Positions 1 to 10,466 of a stretch of DNA of 64,000 nucleotides are shown here, piece by piece. The first letter of the stretch is position 1. Every line of letters starts with the position of its first letter. The stretch comes from an uncultured Rhizobiaceae bacterium (GTDB lineage: Bacteria > Pseudomonadota > Alphaproteobacteria > Rhizobiales > Rhizobiaceae). A model generated the notes under the pieces. The model was given only the letters and a program-made list of their open reading frames with translations, did not search any database and was not told where the DNA came from. A program made the translations under genes and the position numbers. The DNA lies in NCBI GenBank assembly GCA_947259295.1, contig CAMYMG010000013.1:168078-232077 (forward strand), written 5' to 3'.

Positions 1-495
1 GATGTTCCTGCCGATACTGCGCCAGTCGGCGTCGCGCTCGGCAAACCGCATGACGACATAGACGGAAGCCAGGTTGATCGGAACGATGATCACCGCCATC
101 GCCAGCGCGACGGTCGCCATGCCTTCCGGCGGAAAGATCTTCTGCGCCACGGCAAGCGCGATAAAACCGTTCCAGCGGATGCTGGTCTGGAAGACCGAAG
201 AATATTGCCCCTTGCGGACCAGGCCCGAACCGATGAGCAACGGCGCCAGCGCGAAGGTAAGGGCGCACATTGAAACCACGGTGAACAGCAGCGCCGCCAT
301 CATCGTGTCGATCGAGAGGCCGGAGAAATCGGCCTTGTAGATCGTCGAGAACAGCAGCACCGGATAGAGAAACCAGTAGCCGAGCTGTTCCAGCCCCGGC
401 CAGGCGGCCGGGTCGATCACAGTCGAGCGGCGCAACAAATTGCCCGCAACGATCAGCAGGAAAACCGGCAGGATGCTTTCAAAGATGGCGAGCAT
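1..495 (-). CDS. AEC-family transporter, N-terminal part (cut by window edge)
   Basis: The minus strand reads from an ATG at 495 without a stop to the left edge, giving about 165 residues. The translation begins MLAIFESILPVFLLIVAGN and is a series of hydrophobic helices with a conserved-looking QTSIRWNGFIALA segment, as in auxin-efflux-carrier-like permeases (AEC family), which move small organic acids or other metabolites across the inner membrane. Family members are usually about 310 residues with ten helices, so about half is visible. Substrate cannot be told. It is divergent from the small membrane protein gene at 753. Confidence 0.75.
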   Translation of the reverse strand, partial: MLAIFESILPVFLLIVAGNLLRRSTVIDPAAWPGLEQLGYWFLYPVLLFSTIYKADFSGLSIDTMMAALLFTVVSMCALTFALAPLLIGSGLVRKGQYSSVFQTSIRWNGFIALAVAQKIFPPEGMATVALAMAVIIVPINLASVYVVMRFAERDADWRSIGRNI

Positions 496-752
496 GGGAC
501 ACGCGGCGGGAGCACATGGGCGACGCATAGGGTCCGGGTCCGCGCGTGTAAACCCGTCAAGCCATCGCGGCTTCGTCCACGGCGAAACTTTCTGTTAACC
601 TTAACAATTGGTTTACGTTGAAACGCAATTGCTGCCGGCCCACTCTTCAAGGGAGGCAGAAACAGGATTCCGATGCGCCATCTTCCGACCATGCTTGCGG
701 CCTTCATCGAGGCCGGCGATTGCGCCTCCAGCGCTTCGGAGGGGAGCTTCAG

Positions 753-1064
753 ATGCGTTGGTTCCTGATTCTGTGGGCATTGCCGATGGGCATTTTCTGG
801 GGCTGGTTCTACCTGTCGCTCAATAACGTGAATTTCGGCTACGTCCTGATGACGCGCGACTTTCACGACCTGTTTTTTGAGCTCTATGGAAACATGCTGG
901 GCGTAGATCCCGCGACTATCCCGCCGCTGGTCGCCCGCGCTTGCGTCCTGGACTCGCTGCTTCTGCTGGCAATCTGGGCGTTCCGGCGTCGCCAAACCCT
1001 CTTGGCCAGAGGGCGTGTGTTGCGGGACCGCTATTTCGGTGCCGCGTCTTCGCCGAGGGCATGA
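753..1064 (+). CDS. small membrane protein, DUF6105-like
   Basis: 103 residues beginning [19 protein letters not shown]. The ATG at 753 is chosen because GGAGGGGAG lies just upstream; the open frame runs further up to 618 but that part is charged and unlike protein. There are two hydrophobic segments (about residues 1-20 and 65-80) around a soluble stretch containing [14 protein letters not shown], a pattern I recognise from a rhizobial family of unknown function. Its 3' end overlaps the convergent ruvX by 34 bases. Function unknown. Confidence 0.65.
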   Translation: MRWFLILWALPMGIFWGWFYLSLNNVNFGYVLMTRDFHDLFFELYGNMLGVDPATIPPLVARACVLDSLLLLAIWAFRRRQTLLARGRVLRDRYFGAASSPRA

Positions 1065-1516
1065 AGCCGGTCGAGCACGCCCTGCAGGATGAAGGCTGCG
1101 GCAGCCGAATCAATCTTCCCCGCGCGCTTCTTGCGTGAAAAATCCATCTCGATCAGCGTACGCTCCGCTGCCACCGTCGACAGGCGCTCGTCCCAGAAGA
1201 GGAAGGGCAGGTCGGTCAGCTTCGCCATGTTGCGGACGAAGGCGCGCGACGCCTGGGCGCGCGGACCTTCCGAGCCGTCCATGTTGATGGGCAGGCCGAT
1301 CGCCACCGCCCCGACATTCTCCTTGGCCAGCAGGGCGAGCAGGCTCGCCGCATCGAGCGAAAACTTCTTCCGCAGGATGACGGGGCGGGGATGCGCGAAG
1401 GACAGGCCTCGGTCCGATACCGCAACGCCGATCGTCTTGTCGCCGAGATCGAGACCGGCGAGCGTCTTGCCGCCCTGCAGGGCCTGCACGACATCGTTTG
1501 CTGTGATGACCGGCAA
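1031..1516 (-). CDS. ruvX: Putative Holliday junction resolvase / pre-16S rRNA nuclease (YqgF)
   Basis: 161 residues with an RNase H-like fold. The first catalytic Asp is in [14 protein letters not shown] (Asp about residue 23) and a later acidic motif is [12 protein letters not shown]. The family resolves Holliday junctions or trims the 5' end of 16S pre-rRNA in the cytoplasm. The start is TTG at 1516, preceded by an AGAGG-like site; no ATG lies in a sensible place. Length is typical (about 140-165). It is divergent from the metal-dependent hydrolase gene at 1591, with 74 bases between. Confidence 0.88.
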   Translation of the reverse strand: MPVITANDVVQALQGGKTLAGLDLGDKTIGVAVSDRGLSFAHPRPVILRKKFSLDAASLLALLAKENVGAVAIGLPINMDGSEGPRAQASRAFVRNMAKLTDLPFLFWDERLSTVAAERTLIEMDFSRKKRAGKIDSAAAAFILQGVLDRLHALGEDAAPK

Positions 1517-1590
1517 ATCGGCCGCCTCTTTTTGACTTAGCTGATGCGGGTTCTATCTTCCCGGCCAACGGAAATCGAGGACACAACGAC

Positions 1591-2292
1591 ATGAAACTGA
1601 CCTGGTATGGCCACTCTGCCTTTCGCGTCGAGGCGGGTGACGCGAAAATCCTGATCGACCCGTTCCTGAGCGGCAACCCGGCCTGGGAAGGCGGCTGGGA
1701 GGGGCCGGCCGAGGGCGTCACCCACGTGCTGCTGACGCATGGCCACAACGATCATGTCGGCGATGCACTCGCCATCCTCAAGAAGACCGGCGCGATGCTC
1801 GTCGCCAATGCCGAGATATCGGACTATTTCAGCGGCAAGGGCGTCGAAAACGTCAACCCGGCAAACCATGGCGGCACGGTCGAATGCGGCGGCTTTACCA
1901 GCACGCTGGTCAATGCCGTGCATTCGTCAGCCATGACCCTGGAGGACGGCTCCGCCGTCTATCTCGGCAATCCGGCCGGCCTGGTCCTGCATTTCCCCGG
2001 CGACAAGACGCTCTATCACATGGGCGATACGGACGTGTTTTCGGACATGGCGCTCATCAATGAACTGCACGACCCGAAGATCGGCCTGGTGCCGGTCGGC
2101 GACCGCTTCACCATGGGCGGCGCAGTCGCAGCACTGGCCTGCCGACGCTTCTTCGACTTCGAGGCCATCGTGCCCTGCCACTATGCGACCTTCGGCCTGC
2201 TCGACGAAACAGCGGAAAAATTCGTCGCCGGCATGGAGGGGTCCGGTGCCAACATTCTGGTGCCCGAAAAGGGCAAGTCGGTCCAGCTTTAG
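1591..2292 (+). CDS. UPF0173 metal-dependent hydrolase
   Basis: 233 residues of the metallo-beta-lactamase fold. The zinc motif HGHNDHVGD is at residues 50-58, with further histidines in NAVHSSA, HMGDTD and PCHYATF. This matches the UPF0173 (YtkL-like) family, cytosolic hydrolases of undefined substrate. The start ATG follows CGAGGACACAACGAC. Length is typical (about 230). It is probably monocistronic. Confidence 0.88.
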   Translation: MKLTWYGHSAFRVEAGDAKILIDPFLSGNPAWEGGWEGPAEGVTHVLLTHGHNDHVGDALAILKKTGAMLVANAEISDYFSGKGVENVNPANHGGTVECGGFTSTLVNAVHSSAMTLEDGSAVYLGNPAGLVLHFPGDKTLYHMGDTDVFSDMALINELHDPKIGLVPVGDRFTMGGAVAALACRRFFDFEAIVPCHYATFGLLDETAEKFVAGMEGSGANILVPEKGKSVQL

Positions 2293-2485
2293 GCGCGGCC
2301 GCGAAGTCCAAGCCAAGGACAAAAGGCCCGCCGTGCCAATGCCGCCGCCGCCAATATTCGATTTGTTTACCATTTCATTACCCGCGGCTGTGTTACTTAA
2401 ATACAACCTGCTGAAGGTTGTCCGCGCCTATAAGGGCGCGACCTGAAGTGCATTGTCCGAGCGGCGGACGGAAACGGGGAGTATT

Positions 2486-3178
2486 ATGAAAAGTTTTGGT
2501 CGATTGGCGCTAGCGACGTCAGCGCTTCTGATCTCTGGCGGGGTTGCCTGCGCGGCCGACATGATGGCGGCCGAGTACGTCGACACGGCGGCACCGGCCA
2601 TGTCAGGGTTTTACGGCACGCTGCATGGCGGTTTCTACATGCCGCAGGATCCTGATCTCACGATCGTTCCGCCCGGTGGTTTTCCGACCGGTGCTGGCAG
2701 TGCCAGTTCCGACAATGGCTATCGAGTGGGTGGTTCGCTTGGCTATGATTTCAATGCCAATTTCGGTGTTGAAGCGGAAGTGTCCTATGCCAAGGCGGAT
2801 ATCGACTCGCTCAACTTTGCATTCGGCTCGGCCGACACCGACGGCGACGGAAGTTCGCTGACATTGATGGGTAACCTCATTGCCGGCCAGCATTTCGGCG
2901 CATGGCGTCCTTACGTCGGCGCTGGCGTCGGCGCAGCACGTGTTTCATTAAACTCGGACTATGCCGACGGTCTCGACGATAGTGACTGGGCAGCCGCCGG
3001 ACAGGTCTTCACCGGCATCGACTACAATTTCACCGAGCGGCTTTCGCTTGGCGCTCGCTATCGCTTTCAGTACATTGGCTCGACCGATTACAACGATGGA
3101 ATCGACGATCCTGTAGAGGTCGGCTCGATTCAGTCGCACAACATCGAAGCCGTGCTGAAAATGCGCTTCGGCAACTAA
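2486..3178 (+). CDS. outer-membrane beta-barrel protein (Omp25/RopB-like)
   Basis: 230 residues. A signal peptide covers residues 1 to about 24 (MKSFGRLALATSALLISGG, then CAAD). The mature part has alternating aromatic strands such as GFYGTLHGGFY, GYRVGGSLGYDF and GARYRFQYIG and ends in MRFGN, fitting an eight-stranded porin-family barrel (pfam13505 type) in the outer membrane. The ATG at 2486 is chosen over upstream starts because GGGGAG precedes it and the signal peptide begins there. A related-looking barrel starts near the right edge of the window. Confidence 0.85.
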   Translation: MKSFGRLALATSALLISGGVACAADMMAAEYVDTAAPAMSGFYGTLHGGFYMPQDPDLTIVPPGGFPTGAGSASSDNGYRVGGSLGYDFNANFGVEAEVSYAKADIDSLNFAFGSADTDGDGSSLTLMGNLIAGQHFGAWRPYVGAGVGAARVSLNSDYADGLDDSDWAAAGQVFTGIDYNFTERLSLGARYRFQYIGSTDYNDGIDDPVEVGSIQSHNIEAVLKMRFGN

Positions 3179-3492
3179 TCGGCACAGGTCGGCGGCGGGT
3201 CCAGCCCGCCGTCGTCTGCCGATACAGGCGTGATTTGGAACGACTCTGTTCGCCGCAAGGCCTCCCAACGCGTGAACACCAAGTCGTGCCCTTTCACGCG
3301 CCCCTCGTGGCAGGCGAAGCAGGTTTGGTGCGGCGCCGCGTCGACGGGCTTGCCGGCTATGAGACGGCCGAAACCCCGGCCGCCGCTGTCAGGATACCGC
3401 TTGGTGTCCTGGCCCGCTACGGCCATCAAACGCATCTGGCGAACGATGGAAGCGCCGACTCGCGCGATCAGTCGAGCCCAGTGCCATTCGCT
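3175..3492 (-). pseudogene. remnant of a cytochrome P460-type protein (C-terminal part)
   Basis: The minus-strand frame up to a stop near 3493 encodes a short piece with GGRGFGRL, then a heme-binding CFACHEGRVKGHDLVFTRW. The CxxCH motif followed by V-K-x-D-x-V-F-T-R is the usual end of cytochrome P460 proteins. The N-terminal two thirds and the signal peptide are missing in all frames I read, and the only ATG (3435) would begin inside the domain. It is therefore probably a decayed fragment. It overlaps the end of the barrel gene on the other strand by 4 bases. Confidence 0.45.
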
Positions 3493-3777
3493 TCAATGGG
3501 ATGCGATGTCATTCGATCGGCCTTTCCGGACTGTTTAATCCAATTCATTGTGATGGGCTTTTCGATTGCCCGGCTATCGTTGGCCCTGCGTTCACGCCCG
3601 GCTTCAAAGCGCAGTCCGAATAGTGCAATGGAGGGGAACCGGGGACGATCCGTCCGCAGTACGGGCGGCATGTCTCGCCGAACCCCACGAGCCATGCCGA
3701 GGAATGCCGCCTGTTGCGCCTCGGCCGACGCGCCGCTATAGCGCGGGCGGTAGTTCCGCGCTCTGCAAGAGGTCCGC
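3493..3777. other. intergenic region upstream of gatC
   Basis: No convincing gene. The stretch carries the gatC leader with a short palindromic GC/TA run near 3735. Open frames here are shadows without ribosome sites or recognisable protein. Confidence 0.4.
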
Positions 3778-4065
3778 ATGTCCGTCGATATTCCAACCGT
3801 CAAGCGCGTTGCGCGCCTTGCCCGCATTGCCGTCAGCGACGCGGATGCCGAGCGCATGACCGGCGAGCTGAACGTCATTCTGGGCTTCGTGGAGCAATTG
3901 AACGAAGTCGATGTCACCGGCGTCGAGCCGATGACGTCTGTCATCCCCATGGACATGAAGAAGCGGCAGGATGTGGTGACCGACGGCGACAAGCCGGCCG
4001 ACATCGTTGCCAACGCACCGGCGACCGACGAGAATTTCTTCCTGGTGCCGAAGGTGGTGGAGTAG
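3778..4065 (+). CDS. gatC: Asp-tRNA(Asn)/Glu-tRNA(Gln) amidotransferase subunit C
   Basis: 95 residues beginning [21 protein letters not shown], the normal start and length of GatC. It stabilises GatA and bridges GatA to GatB in the complex that amidates mischarged Glu-tRNA(Gln) and Asp-tRNA(Asn) in bacteria lacking the direct synthetases. AGAGG precedes the ATG. It is first in an operon with a GNAT gene (6-base gap) and gatA. gatB is not in the part of the locus visible here. Confidence 0.95.
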   Translation: MSVDIPTVKRVARLARIAVSDADAERMTGELNVILGFVEQLNEVDVTGVEPMTSVIPMDMKKRQDVVTDGDKPADIVANAPATDENFFLVPKVVE

Positions 4066-4071
4066 CGGCCA

Positions 4072-4539
4072 ATGGCGGTCGAGATTTCCGTGGAAAGCCC
4101 GCTGCAGGACGACGTGCGCGCCATGGTGGCGGAGCTCAACGCCTACATGATCCCGCTGACGCCGCGCGAGTTCCAGTTTCAGCTGACGGTCGAGCAAATG
4201 GCCGATCCCTCAGTGACCATGCTGATGGCGCGCGACGAGGCAGGCAGCGCGGTCGGCATGGCATCGCTGAAGGACCATGGCGGCGGGCTCGGCGAGGTCA
4301 AGCGCATGTTCACGCGCCCGGCGGTTCGCGGCAAGCGCGTCGGAGCGCAACTGTTGCAGCGGATCGAACAGCTGGCGCGCGAAAAAGGAATCTCCCGGCT
4401 GGTGCTTGAGACCGGCGAGGCGCCGGGTTTCGAGCCGGCCTGGCGGGTCTATGAGCGCGGCGGCTTCACGGTCTGCGGCGCGGTGCTCGATTATCCCGAT
4501 TCCGGGTTTTCCCGGTTTTATGAAAAGAAGATTGCCTGA
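4072..4539 (+). CDS. GNAT-family N-acetyltransferase
   Basis: 155 residues with the acetyl-CoA binding motif A ([22 protein letters not shown], about residues 82-103) and the later [14 protein letters not shown] segment. This is a single-domain acetyltransferase; substrate unknown. It sits between gatC and gatA and its TGA overlaps the gatA ATG (ATGA), so it is translated with the amidotransferase, although no functional link is known. Confidence 0.88.
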   Translation: MAVEISVESPLQDDVRAMVAELNAYMIPLTPREFQFQLTVEQMADPSVTMLMARDEAGSAVGMASLKDHGGGLGEVKRMFTRPAVRGKRVGAQLLQRIEQLAREKGISRLVLETGEAPGFEPAWRVYERGGFTVCGAVLDYPDSGFSRFYEKKIA

Positions 4540-6107
4540 TGACCGATGTGACGAGACTGACAATTGCCGAGGCCCGCGCCAAGCTGCGCGGCAAGGAGAT
4601 TTCGGCGCTGGAGATCACCGACGCCTACCTGTCGGCGATCGACCAGGCAAACCCGCATCTCAACGCCTATGTGGCGGTGACGCATGACAAGGCGCGCGCC
4701 ATGGCGGCCGCCTCCGACGCCAAGCTGGCGAAAGGCGAGGGCGGTGCGCTGGAAGGAATCCCGCTCGGCATCAAGGACCTGTTCGGCACCGAGGGCGTTC
4801 ATACCCAGGCCGCGAGCCACGTGCTCGATGGTTTCAAGCCGCGCTACGAATCGACGGTCACGGCCAATCTCTGGGCCGATGGTGCGGTGATGCTCGGCAA
4901 GCTCAACATGGACGAGTTCGCCATGGGCTCGTCCAACGAGACATCCTACTACGGTCCGGTCATCAACCCGTGGCGTAGGTCACGCGAGGAAACCAGCGTC
5001 ATGCCGACCGCACACCAGGGTGACGCCGCCTTCGTCACCTCCGGCGGCGGGGTCAGGCAGACGCGGACGCTCGACAATGCGCAGCTGGTGCCGGGCGGCT
5101 CGTCGGGCGGCTCGGCCGCCGCCGTCTCGGCCTTCCTCTGCGCCGGCGCTACCGCCACCGACACCGGCGGCTCGATCCGCCAGCCGGCGGCCTTCACCGG
5201 CACGGTCGGCATCAAGCCGACCTACGGCCGCTGCTCACGCTGGGGCATCGTCGCCTTTGCCTCCTCGCTCGACCAGGCCGGTCCGATAGCCCGCGACGTG
5301 CGCGACGCCGCGATCATGCTGAAATCGATGGCCTCGGTGGATCCCAAGGACACGACCTCGGTCGATCGCCCGGTACCCGACTACGAGGCCGCACTCGGCA
5401 GGTCCATCAAGGGCATGAAGGTCGGCATTCCAAGGGAATACCGCATGGACGGCATGCCGGGCGAGATCGAGGAACTCTGGCAGAAGGGCATCGCCTGGTT
5501 GCGCGACGCCGGCGCGGAGATCGTCGACATCTCGCTGCCGCACACCAAATACGCGCTGCCGGCCTATTACATCGTAGCCCCGGCCGAAGCCTCTTCGAAT
5601 CTCGCCCGCTACGATGGCGTCCGCTACGGGCTGCGCGTGCCGGGCAAGGACATCACCGACATGTACGAGCAGACCCGCGCCGCCGGCTTCGGCCGCGAGG
5701 TGCAGCGCCGCATCATGATCGGCACCTATGTGCTGTCGGCCGGCTATTACGACGCCTACTACCTGAAGGCACAGAAGGTGCGCACGCTGATCAAGCGCGA
5801 TTTCGAAGCCGTCTTCGGTGCCGGCGTCGACGTCATTCTGACGCCGGCCACCCCGTCCGCCGCCTTCGGCGTCGCCGACCAGGACATGGCAGCCGACCCG
5901 GTGAAGATGTATCTCAACGACGTCTTCACCGTCACCGTCAACATGGCCGGCCTGCCTGGCATTTCGGTCCCCGCCGGCCTCGACTCCCACGGCCTGCCGC
6001 TCGGCCTGCAGCTCATCGGAAAACCTTTCGATGAAGAGACCCTGTTCCAGACCGGCCACGTCATCGAACAGGCAGCTGGCAGGTTTTCCCCGGAAAGCTG
6101 GTGGTAG
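4539..6107 (+). CDS. gatA: Asp-tRNA(Asn)/Glu-tRNA(Gln) amidotransferase subunit A
   Basis: 522 residues of the amidase signature family. The catalytic Lys is in [10 protein letters not shown] (Lys 79), the cis-Ser in [11 protein letters not shown] (about Ser 188) and the nucleophile in DTGGSIRQP (Ser 212). It releases ammonia from glutamine for tRNA-dependent amidation. Usual length is about 485-495; the extra length is mainly a segment of about 30 residues between NPWRR and LVPGGSS (residues 148-181), in frame and with normal codon use. It overlaps the GNAT gene by one base. Confidence 0.95.
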   Translation: MTDVTRLTIAEARAKLRGKEISALEITDAYLSAIDQANPHLNAYVAVTHDKARAMAAASDAKLAKGEGGALEGIPLGIKDLFGTEGVHTQAASHVLDGFKPRYESTVTANLWADGAVMLGKLNMDEFAMGSSNETSYYGPVINPWRRSREETSVMPTAHQGDAAFVTSGGGVRQTRTLDNAQLVPGGSSGGSAAAVSAFLCAGATATDTGGSIRQPAAFTGTVGIKPTYGRCSRWGIVAFASSLDQAGPIARDVRDAAIMLKSMASVDPKDTTSVDRPVPDYEAALGRSIKGMKVGIPREYRMDGMPGEIEELWQKGIAWLRDAGAEIVDISLPHTKYALPAYYIVAPAEASSNLARYDGVRYGLRVPGKDITDMYEQTRAAGFGREVQRRIMIGTYVLSAGYYDAYYLKAQKVRTLIKRDFEAVFGAGVDVILTPATPSAAFGVADQDMAADPVKMYLNDVFTVTVNMAGLPGISVPAGLDSHGLPLGLQLIGKPFDEETLFQTGHVIEQAAGRFSPESWW

Positions 6108-6176
6108 GTTGTATCTGCTCGTTCGGGCGGTATAGTCATATTGCGCGCATGTCCGGAGCCCACACCAATACTGGAG

Positions 6177-7160
6177 ATGCTTCGATTGCCGCCAATCTCT
6201 GACAGTCGCAAACGCATCCTTGTAACGGGGGGCGCAGGCTTTCTCGGTTCGCATCTCATCGACCGCCTGCTCGCGCAAGGCCATGAGGTCATCTGCGTCG
6301 ACAATCTGTTCTCGTCGACCAAGCGCAACATCGATCACCTGCATCTCAACCCGCGCTTCGAGTTCATGCGCCACGATGTCTGCTTTCCGCTCTATGTCGA
6401 GGTCGACGAGATCTACAATCTTGCCTGTCCGGCCTCGCCGGTTCACTACCAGCATGACCCGATCCAGACGCTGAAGACATCGGTGCACGGCGCCATCAAC
6501 ATGCTGGGTCTTGCCAAGCGGCTGAAGTGCAAGATCCTGCAGGCCTCGACCAGCGAGGTCTATGGCGACCCGGTGACACACCCGCAGACCGAGGAATACT
6601 GGGGCAATGTCAACCCGATCGGACCGCGGGCCTGCTATGACGAGGGCAAGCGTGCCGCCGAGACGCTGTTCTTCGATTATCACCGCCAGGCCGGCGTGCC
6701 GATCAAGGTGGCGCGCATCTTCAACACCTACGGACCGCGCATGCACCGACAGGACGGTCGGGTTGTGTCGAATTTCATCGTCCAGGCGCTGCTTGGCCAG
6801 CCGATAACCATCTATGGCGACGGCAGCCAGACGCGCTCTTTCTGCTATGTCGACGACCTGCTCGACGGGCTGGTCAAACTGATGGCCACACCAGACGATG
6901 TCATTGGACCGATCAACATCGGCAACACCCGCGAATTCACTATATTGCAGCTGGCTGAAATGGTTATCGAGGCGACCGGCTCGTCGTCGAGGATCGTGCT
7001 TCATCCGGTGCCGCAGGATGATCCGAAGCAACGCCAGCCCGACATATCCAGGGCTCGCGCCATACTCGGTTGGGAGCCGACGGTTCCGGTGCGCGACGGA
7101 CTCGAGCGCACCGTTGCCTATTTCCGTGAATTGTTGGGCGCCGAGATCAGCGCCATCTAG
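6177..7160 (+). CDS. UDP-glucuronate decarboxylase-like NAD-dependent epimerase
   Basis: 327 residues of the extended short-chain dehydrogenase family. It has the NAD motif [12 protein letters not shown] near the N terminus, [10 protein letters not shown], the Y-x-x-x-K pair in [10 protein letters not shown], and the UXS-type segments [18 protein letters not shown] and [15 protein letters not shown]. The closest match from memory is UDP-xylose synthase, which makes UDP-xylose from UDP-glucuronate for surface polysaccharides. ATG 6177 is preferred; a TTG at 6141 is also possible and neither has a good ribosome site. Confidence 0.85.
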   Translation: MLRLPPISDSRKRILVTGGAGFLGSHLIDRLLAQGHEVICVDNLFSSTKRNIDHLHLNPRFEFMRHDVCFPLYVEVDEIYNLACPASPVHYQHDPIQTLKTSVHGAINMLGLAKRLKCKILQASTSEVYGDPVTHPQTEEYWGNVNPIGPRACYDEGKRAAETLFFDYHRQAGVPIKVARIFNTYGPRMHRQDGRVVSNFIVQALLGQPITIYGDGSQTRSFCYVDDLLDGLVKLMATPDDVIGPINIGNTREFTILQLAEMVIEATGSSSRIVLHPVPQDDPKQRQPDISRARAILGWEPTVPVRDGLERTVAYFRELLGAEISAI

Positions 7161-7266
7161 CGCTGGTTAGCCCGACGTTGGGCAGGCCTTGTCAACAGCA
7201 TTACGCCCGGCTTGCGTTGCGGGCGCCGGCCGTGATTGGTAGCGTCCGGCAACCGGAGCGTCCTGC

Positions 7267-8064
7267 TTGTTCTTTCCCGCGTCCAAAATCATCTGGTTCT
7301 TCCTGCAGCCGCTCAACCTGGCGATCGTGCTTCTCGCGCTGTCGCTGCTCGTCGGCTATGTCGGCTGGCGCAGACTGGCTGGCTCCATCGCGCTGGCGCC
7401 TTTCCTGATCCTGCTCCTGTCTGCCTGGACCTCGCTCGGCGCCTTGCTGATCGGGCCCTTGGAAAACCGCTTTCCCCGCCCCGAAACGCTGGCCGGGGTG
7501 ACCGGCATCATCGTGCTCGGCGGCGGCTTCGAGGGCGCCATCAACCTGGCACGCGGCGGCTATGAGATGAACAGCGGCGGCGACCGCTTCGTCGAGGCGG
7601 CCATTCTCGCGGGCCGCTTTCCGCAGGCGAAGATCCTGATATCTGGCGGCGACGGCGCTTTGCTGCTGGAAGGCGAGGGCGATGCGGTTACCGCGCAGAA
7701 GCTCTTCGAGGCGCTGGGCATTCCGGCGTCGCGGATTATCCTCGAAAGCCGCTCGCGCAACACCTCCGAAAACGTCGCCTTCACCAGGGACCTGGTGCAG
7801 CCGACGCCCGATGACACGTGGCTGCTGGTCACGTCGGCCTTTCACATGCCGCGCGCCGTCGGCCTGTTCCGCAAGGCGGGCTTCCCGGTGGTGCCGTGGC
7901 CGGTGGATTACCGCACCTCCGGCGAGGAGGGGATCGGCGTGTTCCGCGACAACGTGCTGGATTCGCTGCAGACCACCACCACCGCGATCCGCGAGTGGTC
8001 CGCGCTTGTGGCCTACAAGTTCACCGGACGCATCGATTCGGTGTTTCCCGGCCCGCTGGACTGA
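7267..8064 (+). CDS. YdcF/ElyC-family (DUF218) membrane protein
   Basis: 265 residues with two N-terminal membrane segments (about 5-25 and 33-57) and a DUF218 domain containing IIVLGGG, ILISGGDGALL, SRNTSENVAFT and VTSAFHMPRAVGLF. ElyC/SanA relatives act in envelope polysaccharide or lipid carrier metabolism; the exact role is unknown. The likely start is TTG at 7267, since the protein begins just before the first membrane helix. Its stop directly abuts the convergent DUF599 gene. Confidence 0.82.
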   Translation: MFFPASKIIWFFLQPLNLAIVLLALSLLVGYVGWRRLAGSIALAPFLILLLSAWTSLGALLIGPLENRFPRPETLAGVTGIIVLGGGFEGAINLARGGYEMNSGGDRFVEAAILAGRFPQAKILISGGDGALLLEGEGDAVTAQKLFEALGIPASRIILESRSRNTSENVAFTRDLVQPTPDDTWLLVTSAFHMPRAVGLFRKAGFPVVPWPVDYRTSGEEGIGVFRDNVLDSLQTTTTAIREWSALVAYKFTGRIDSVFPGPLD

Positions 8065-8772
8065 TCAGCCGGCATTGCCGTCGAGGATCGCCCGGCGCGC
8101 CGCGGAAAAGAACTGGCGCCGAACCAGCACGGCGAGCAGCAGCAGGGTCGACAGCGCAAACGCGACCGGGCCGATGAACCAGCCCAGATAGCCGATCGAG
8201 AAGAAGATGCTGCGCAGGCCGGAATTGAAGTGCTTGCCGGCCAGTATGTTCATCTTCGCCGCCCGCTGCACGGCGCGCTCGGTGCTGCCGGGATCGGCCG
8301 CCTCGTCGGCGAGCACCGGCACGGCGCCGATCAGGATCGAGCAATAGTTGAACAGCCGGTAGGACCAGCCGAACTTGAAGAAGGCATGCGCCAGAAGCAG
8401 CACAAGCCCCATCACCTTGATTTCGAAGACGACGCGCGACGGCGGCGATCCGAGTGAGAGATCGCTCAGCACATCCAGCACCTGGTCGCTTGCCCCGAAC
8501 AGCGCGAAGCAGCCGCCCAGCGCCAGCAATGAACTCGAGGCAAAAAAGGCGGTGCCCTGCTGCAATCCGAGCATGATGCCGGTGTCGATCATCCGCAATT
8601 CGCGGCGTGCCATCACATGCATCCAGGCTTCGCGTTGCGCGTTCATCGCCAAGGTCAGGGATTGGCGACCGAACAGACGGCCACCGACGGCGTAGGCATA
8701 AAGACCCCAGACCGCCAGAAAGAAGGCCAGAGCCGCAAAGTCGGCCAGTGTCAGAAGCATGCTGTCGCTCAT
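8065..8772 (-). CDS. DUF599 membrane protein
   Basis: 235 residues with about five membrane segments: an N-terminal helix, one near residue 65, two in the middle and a C-terminal helix. It has family landmarks RREAWM-like QREAWMHVMARR, RMIDTGIMLGL, HFNSGLRSIFFSIGYLGWFIGP. ATG 8772 starts the first hydrophobic helix; the longer open frame above it is antisense to sdaA. Function of DUF599 is unknown. No bases separate its stop from that of the DUF218 gene. Confidence 0.82.
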   Translation of the reverse strand: MSDSMLLTLADFAALAFFLAVWGLYAYAVGGRLFGRQSLTLAMNAQREAWMHVMARRELRMIDTGIMLGLQQGTAFFASSSLLALGGCFALFGASDQVLDVLSDLSLGSPPSRVVFEIKVMGLVLLLAHAFFKFGWSYRLFNYCSILIGAVPVLADEAADPGSTERAVQRAAKMNILAGKHFNSGLRSIFFSIGYLGWFIGPVAFALSTLLLLAVLVRRQFFSAARRAILDGNAG

Positions 8773-8982
8773 CCGCCATGGTTTAGCACGAAGAGCCGGC
8801 CTGTGCGCCAGTCCGCGGTGCGATGGTGTGCGATGGACCTTTGCTATTTGCCGGCCAAATGCGCAATGTCGCCGGCGGAGCAGGGCAGGTCGGCGGGTGT
8901 GAAGCCTGACGCCGCAATTCGGCAGAAACATCCACGTCTTGCGGTGGATGTGCCGGGAGCCGCACCAAGGGAGCCATTGCCT

Positions 8983-10383
8983 GTGTTTTTGTCGGTATTC
9001 GACTTGTTCAAGATCGGTATCGGTCCGTCGAGTTCCCACACGATGGGGCCGATGACGGCCGCATCGCGGTTTCTCGACGAGATATTGGGCGGTGACTGGC
9101 CGCGGCCGGCGGGCGCCGGCGTCGACCGCATCGGTGCCAGCCTGCACGGTTCGCTCGCCTATACCGGCATTGGCCACGGTACCGACCGAGCCGTGATCCT
9201 CGGCCTCGCCGGCGAGACGCCGATGACCGTCGACCCCGACCTTTCCGACGCGATCGTCGAATCGATAACTGCCGACCGGCGCATCGAACCCAGGGGTCAT
9301 CCGTCCTATCGCTTCGATCCGGCCGTCGATCTGGTGCTCGACCGAAAGACCCCGCTGCTCGGCCATGCCAACGGCATGTGCTTCTACGCCTATGATTCCG
9401 GCGACCGGCTCCTGCTCAAGCGGATCTACTATTCGATCGGTGGCGGCTTCGTGGTTTCCGAGGAGGAGCTGCAGCGGCTGAAGGCACGCGGCCCCGAACA
9501 GTCCACGACTCCGGTGCCGTACCCCTTTGCCAATGCCGCCGAGATGCTGGCGATGGCCGAGCAGAGCGGGCTATCGATCGCCGAGATGAAGCGCACCAAC
9601 GAAGAAATCCACATGCCGCGCGACGAACTCGATGCGAAGCTCGATGCCATCTGGGAAGCCATGCTTGGCTGCATCAACCGCGGCCTTGCCCAGGAAGGAA
9701 TCATGCCGGGCGGGCTGAACGTGCGTCGCCGCGCCCGGCGCCTGCACGACAAGCTGCAGGAGCAGTGGAGCCAGAACCGGCCCAACCCGCTACTCGCCAA
9801 TGACTGGCTGTCGATCTACGCCATGGCCGTCAACGAGGAAAACGCCGCCGGTGGCCGCGTCGTCACCGCGCCGACCAATGGGGCGGCCGGAACCTTGCCT
9901 GCCGTCCTGCGCTACTGGCTGCACTTCCACCCGGAAGCCGACAAGCCGAGTGTGCGCGACTTCCTGCTGACGGCGGCCGCGGTCGGCGGCATCATCAAGA
10001 CAAACGCCTCTATTTCGGGCGCTGAGGTCGGTTGCCAGGGCGAGGTGGGTTCGGCTTCCGCCATGGCGGCGGCAGGGCTCTGCGCCGTCATGGGCGGCAC
10101 GCCCGAACAGGTCGAAAACGCGGCCGAAATTGCGCTTGAACACCATCTCGGCATGACCTGCGACCCGGTCGGCGGCCTGGTGCAGGTACCCTGCATCGAG
10201 CGCAACGCGCTGGGCGCCGTCAAGGCGGTTACTGCGGCGTCGCTCGCCATCAAGGGCGACGGCAAGCACTTCGTGCCGCTCGATGCCGCCATCGAGACGA
10301 TGCGCCAGACCGGCATGGACATGAGCGAGAAGTACAAGGAAACCAGCCTCGGCGGGCTTGCCGTCAACGTCGTCGAGTGCTGA
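8983..10383 (+). CDS. sdaA: L-serine ammonia-lyase (iron-sulfur type)
   Basis: 466 residues starting at GTG 8983, behind AAGGGAG; the protein begins [19 protein letters not shown], the standard N terminus. The enzyme deaminates L-serine to pyruvate with a [4Fe-4S] cluster. Cluster-type cysteines appear in [14 protein letters not shown] and [18 protein letters not shown]. Alpha and beta domains are fused, as in SdaA of proteobacteria. An open frame continues upstream to 8617 but has no ribosome site and does not resemble protein. Confidence 0.94.
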   Translation: MFLSVFDLFKIGIGPSSSHTMGPMTAASRFLDEILGGDWPRPAGAGVDRIGASLHGSLAYTGIGHGTDRAVILGLAGETPMTVDPDLSDAIVESITADRRIEPRGHPSYRFDPAVDLVLDRKTPLLGHANGMCFYAYDSGDRLLLKRIYYSIGGGFVVSEEELQRLKARGPEQSTTPVPYPFANAAEMLAMAEQSGLSIAEMKRTNEEIHMPRDELDAKLDAIWEAMLGCINRGLAQEGIMPGGLNVRRRARRLHDKLQEQWSQNRPNPLLANDWLSIYAMAVNEENAAGGRVVTAPTNGAAGTLPAVLRYWLHFHPEADKPSVRDFLLTAAAVGGIIKTNASISGAEVGCQGEVGSASAMAAAGLCAVMGGTPEQVENAAEIALEHHLGMTCDPVGGLVQVPCIERNALGAVKAVTAASLAIKGDGKHFVPLDAAIETMRQTGMDMSEKYKETSLGGLAVNVVEC

Positions 10384-10466
10384 CATCACGGTCGGGTCGA
10401 GAGGCCGGCCTGTGCATAACCGCTCTCGCCATTGACCGTTTCGCTGCTGGCGCTAAACCTGATGGC

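Noticed and set aside
601..616. A CtrA-like TTAA-N7-TTTA element before the gene at 753
   Set aside because: One mismatch in a short motif, and no other support for cell-cycle control.
5235..7031. A minus-strand open frame of 598 codons opposite gatA and the epimerase gene
   Set aside because: Spans two real genes and an intergenic region; no protein-like features.
8617..8982. An N-terminal extension of sdaA
   Set aside because: It is antisense to the DUF599 gene and the standard SdaA N terminus begins at GTG 8983 behind AAGGGAG.
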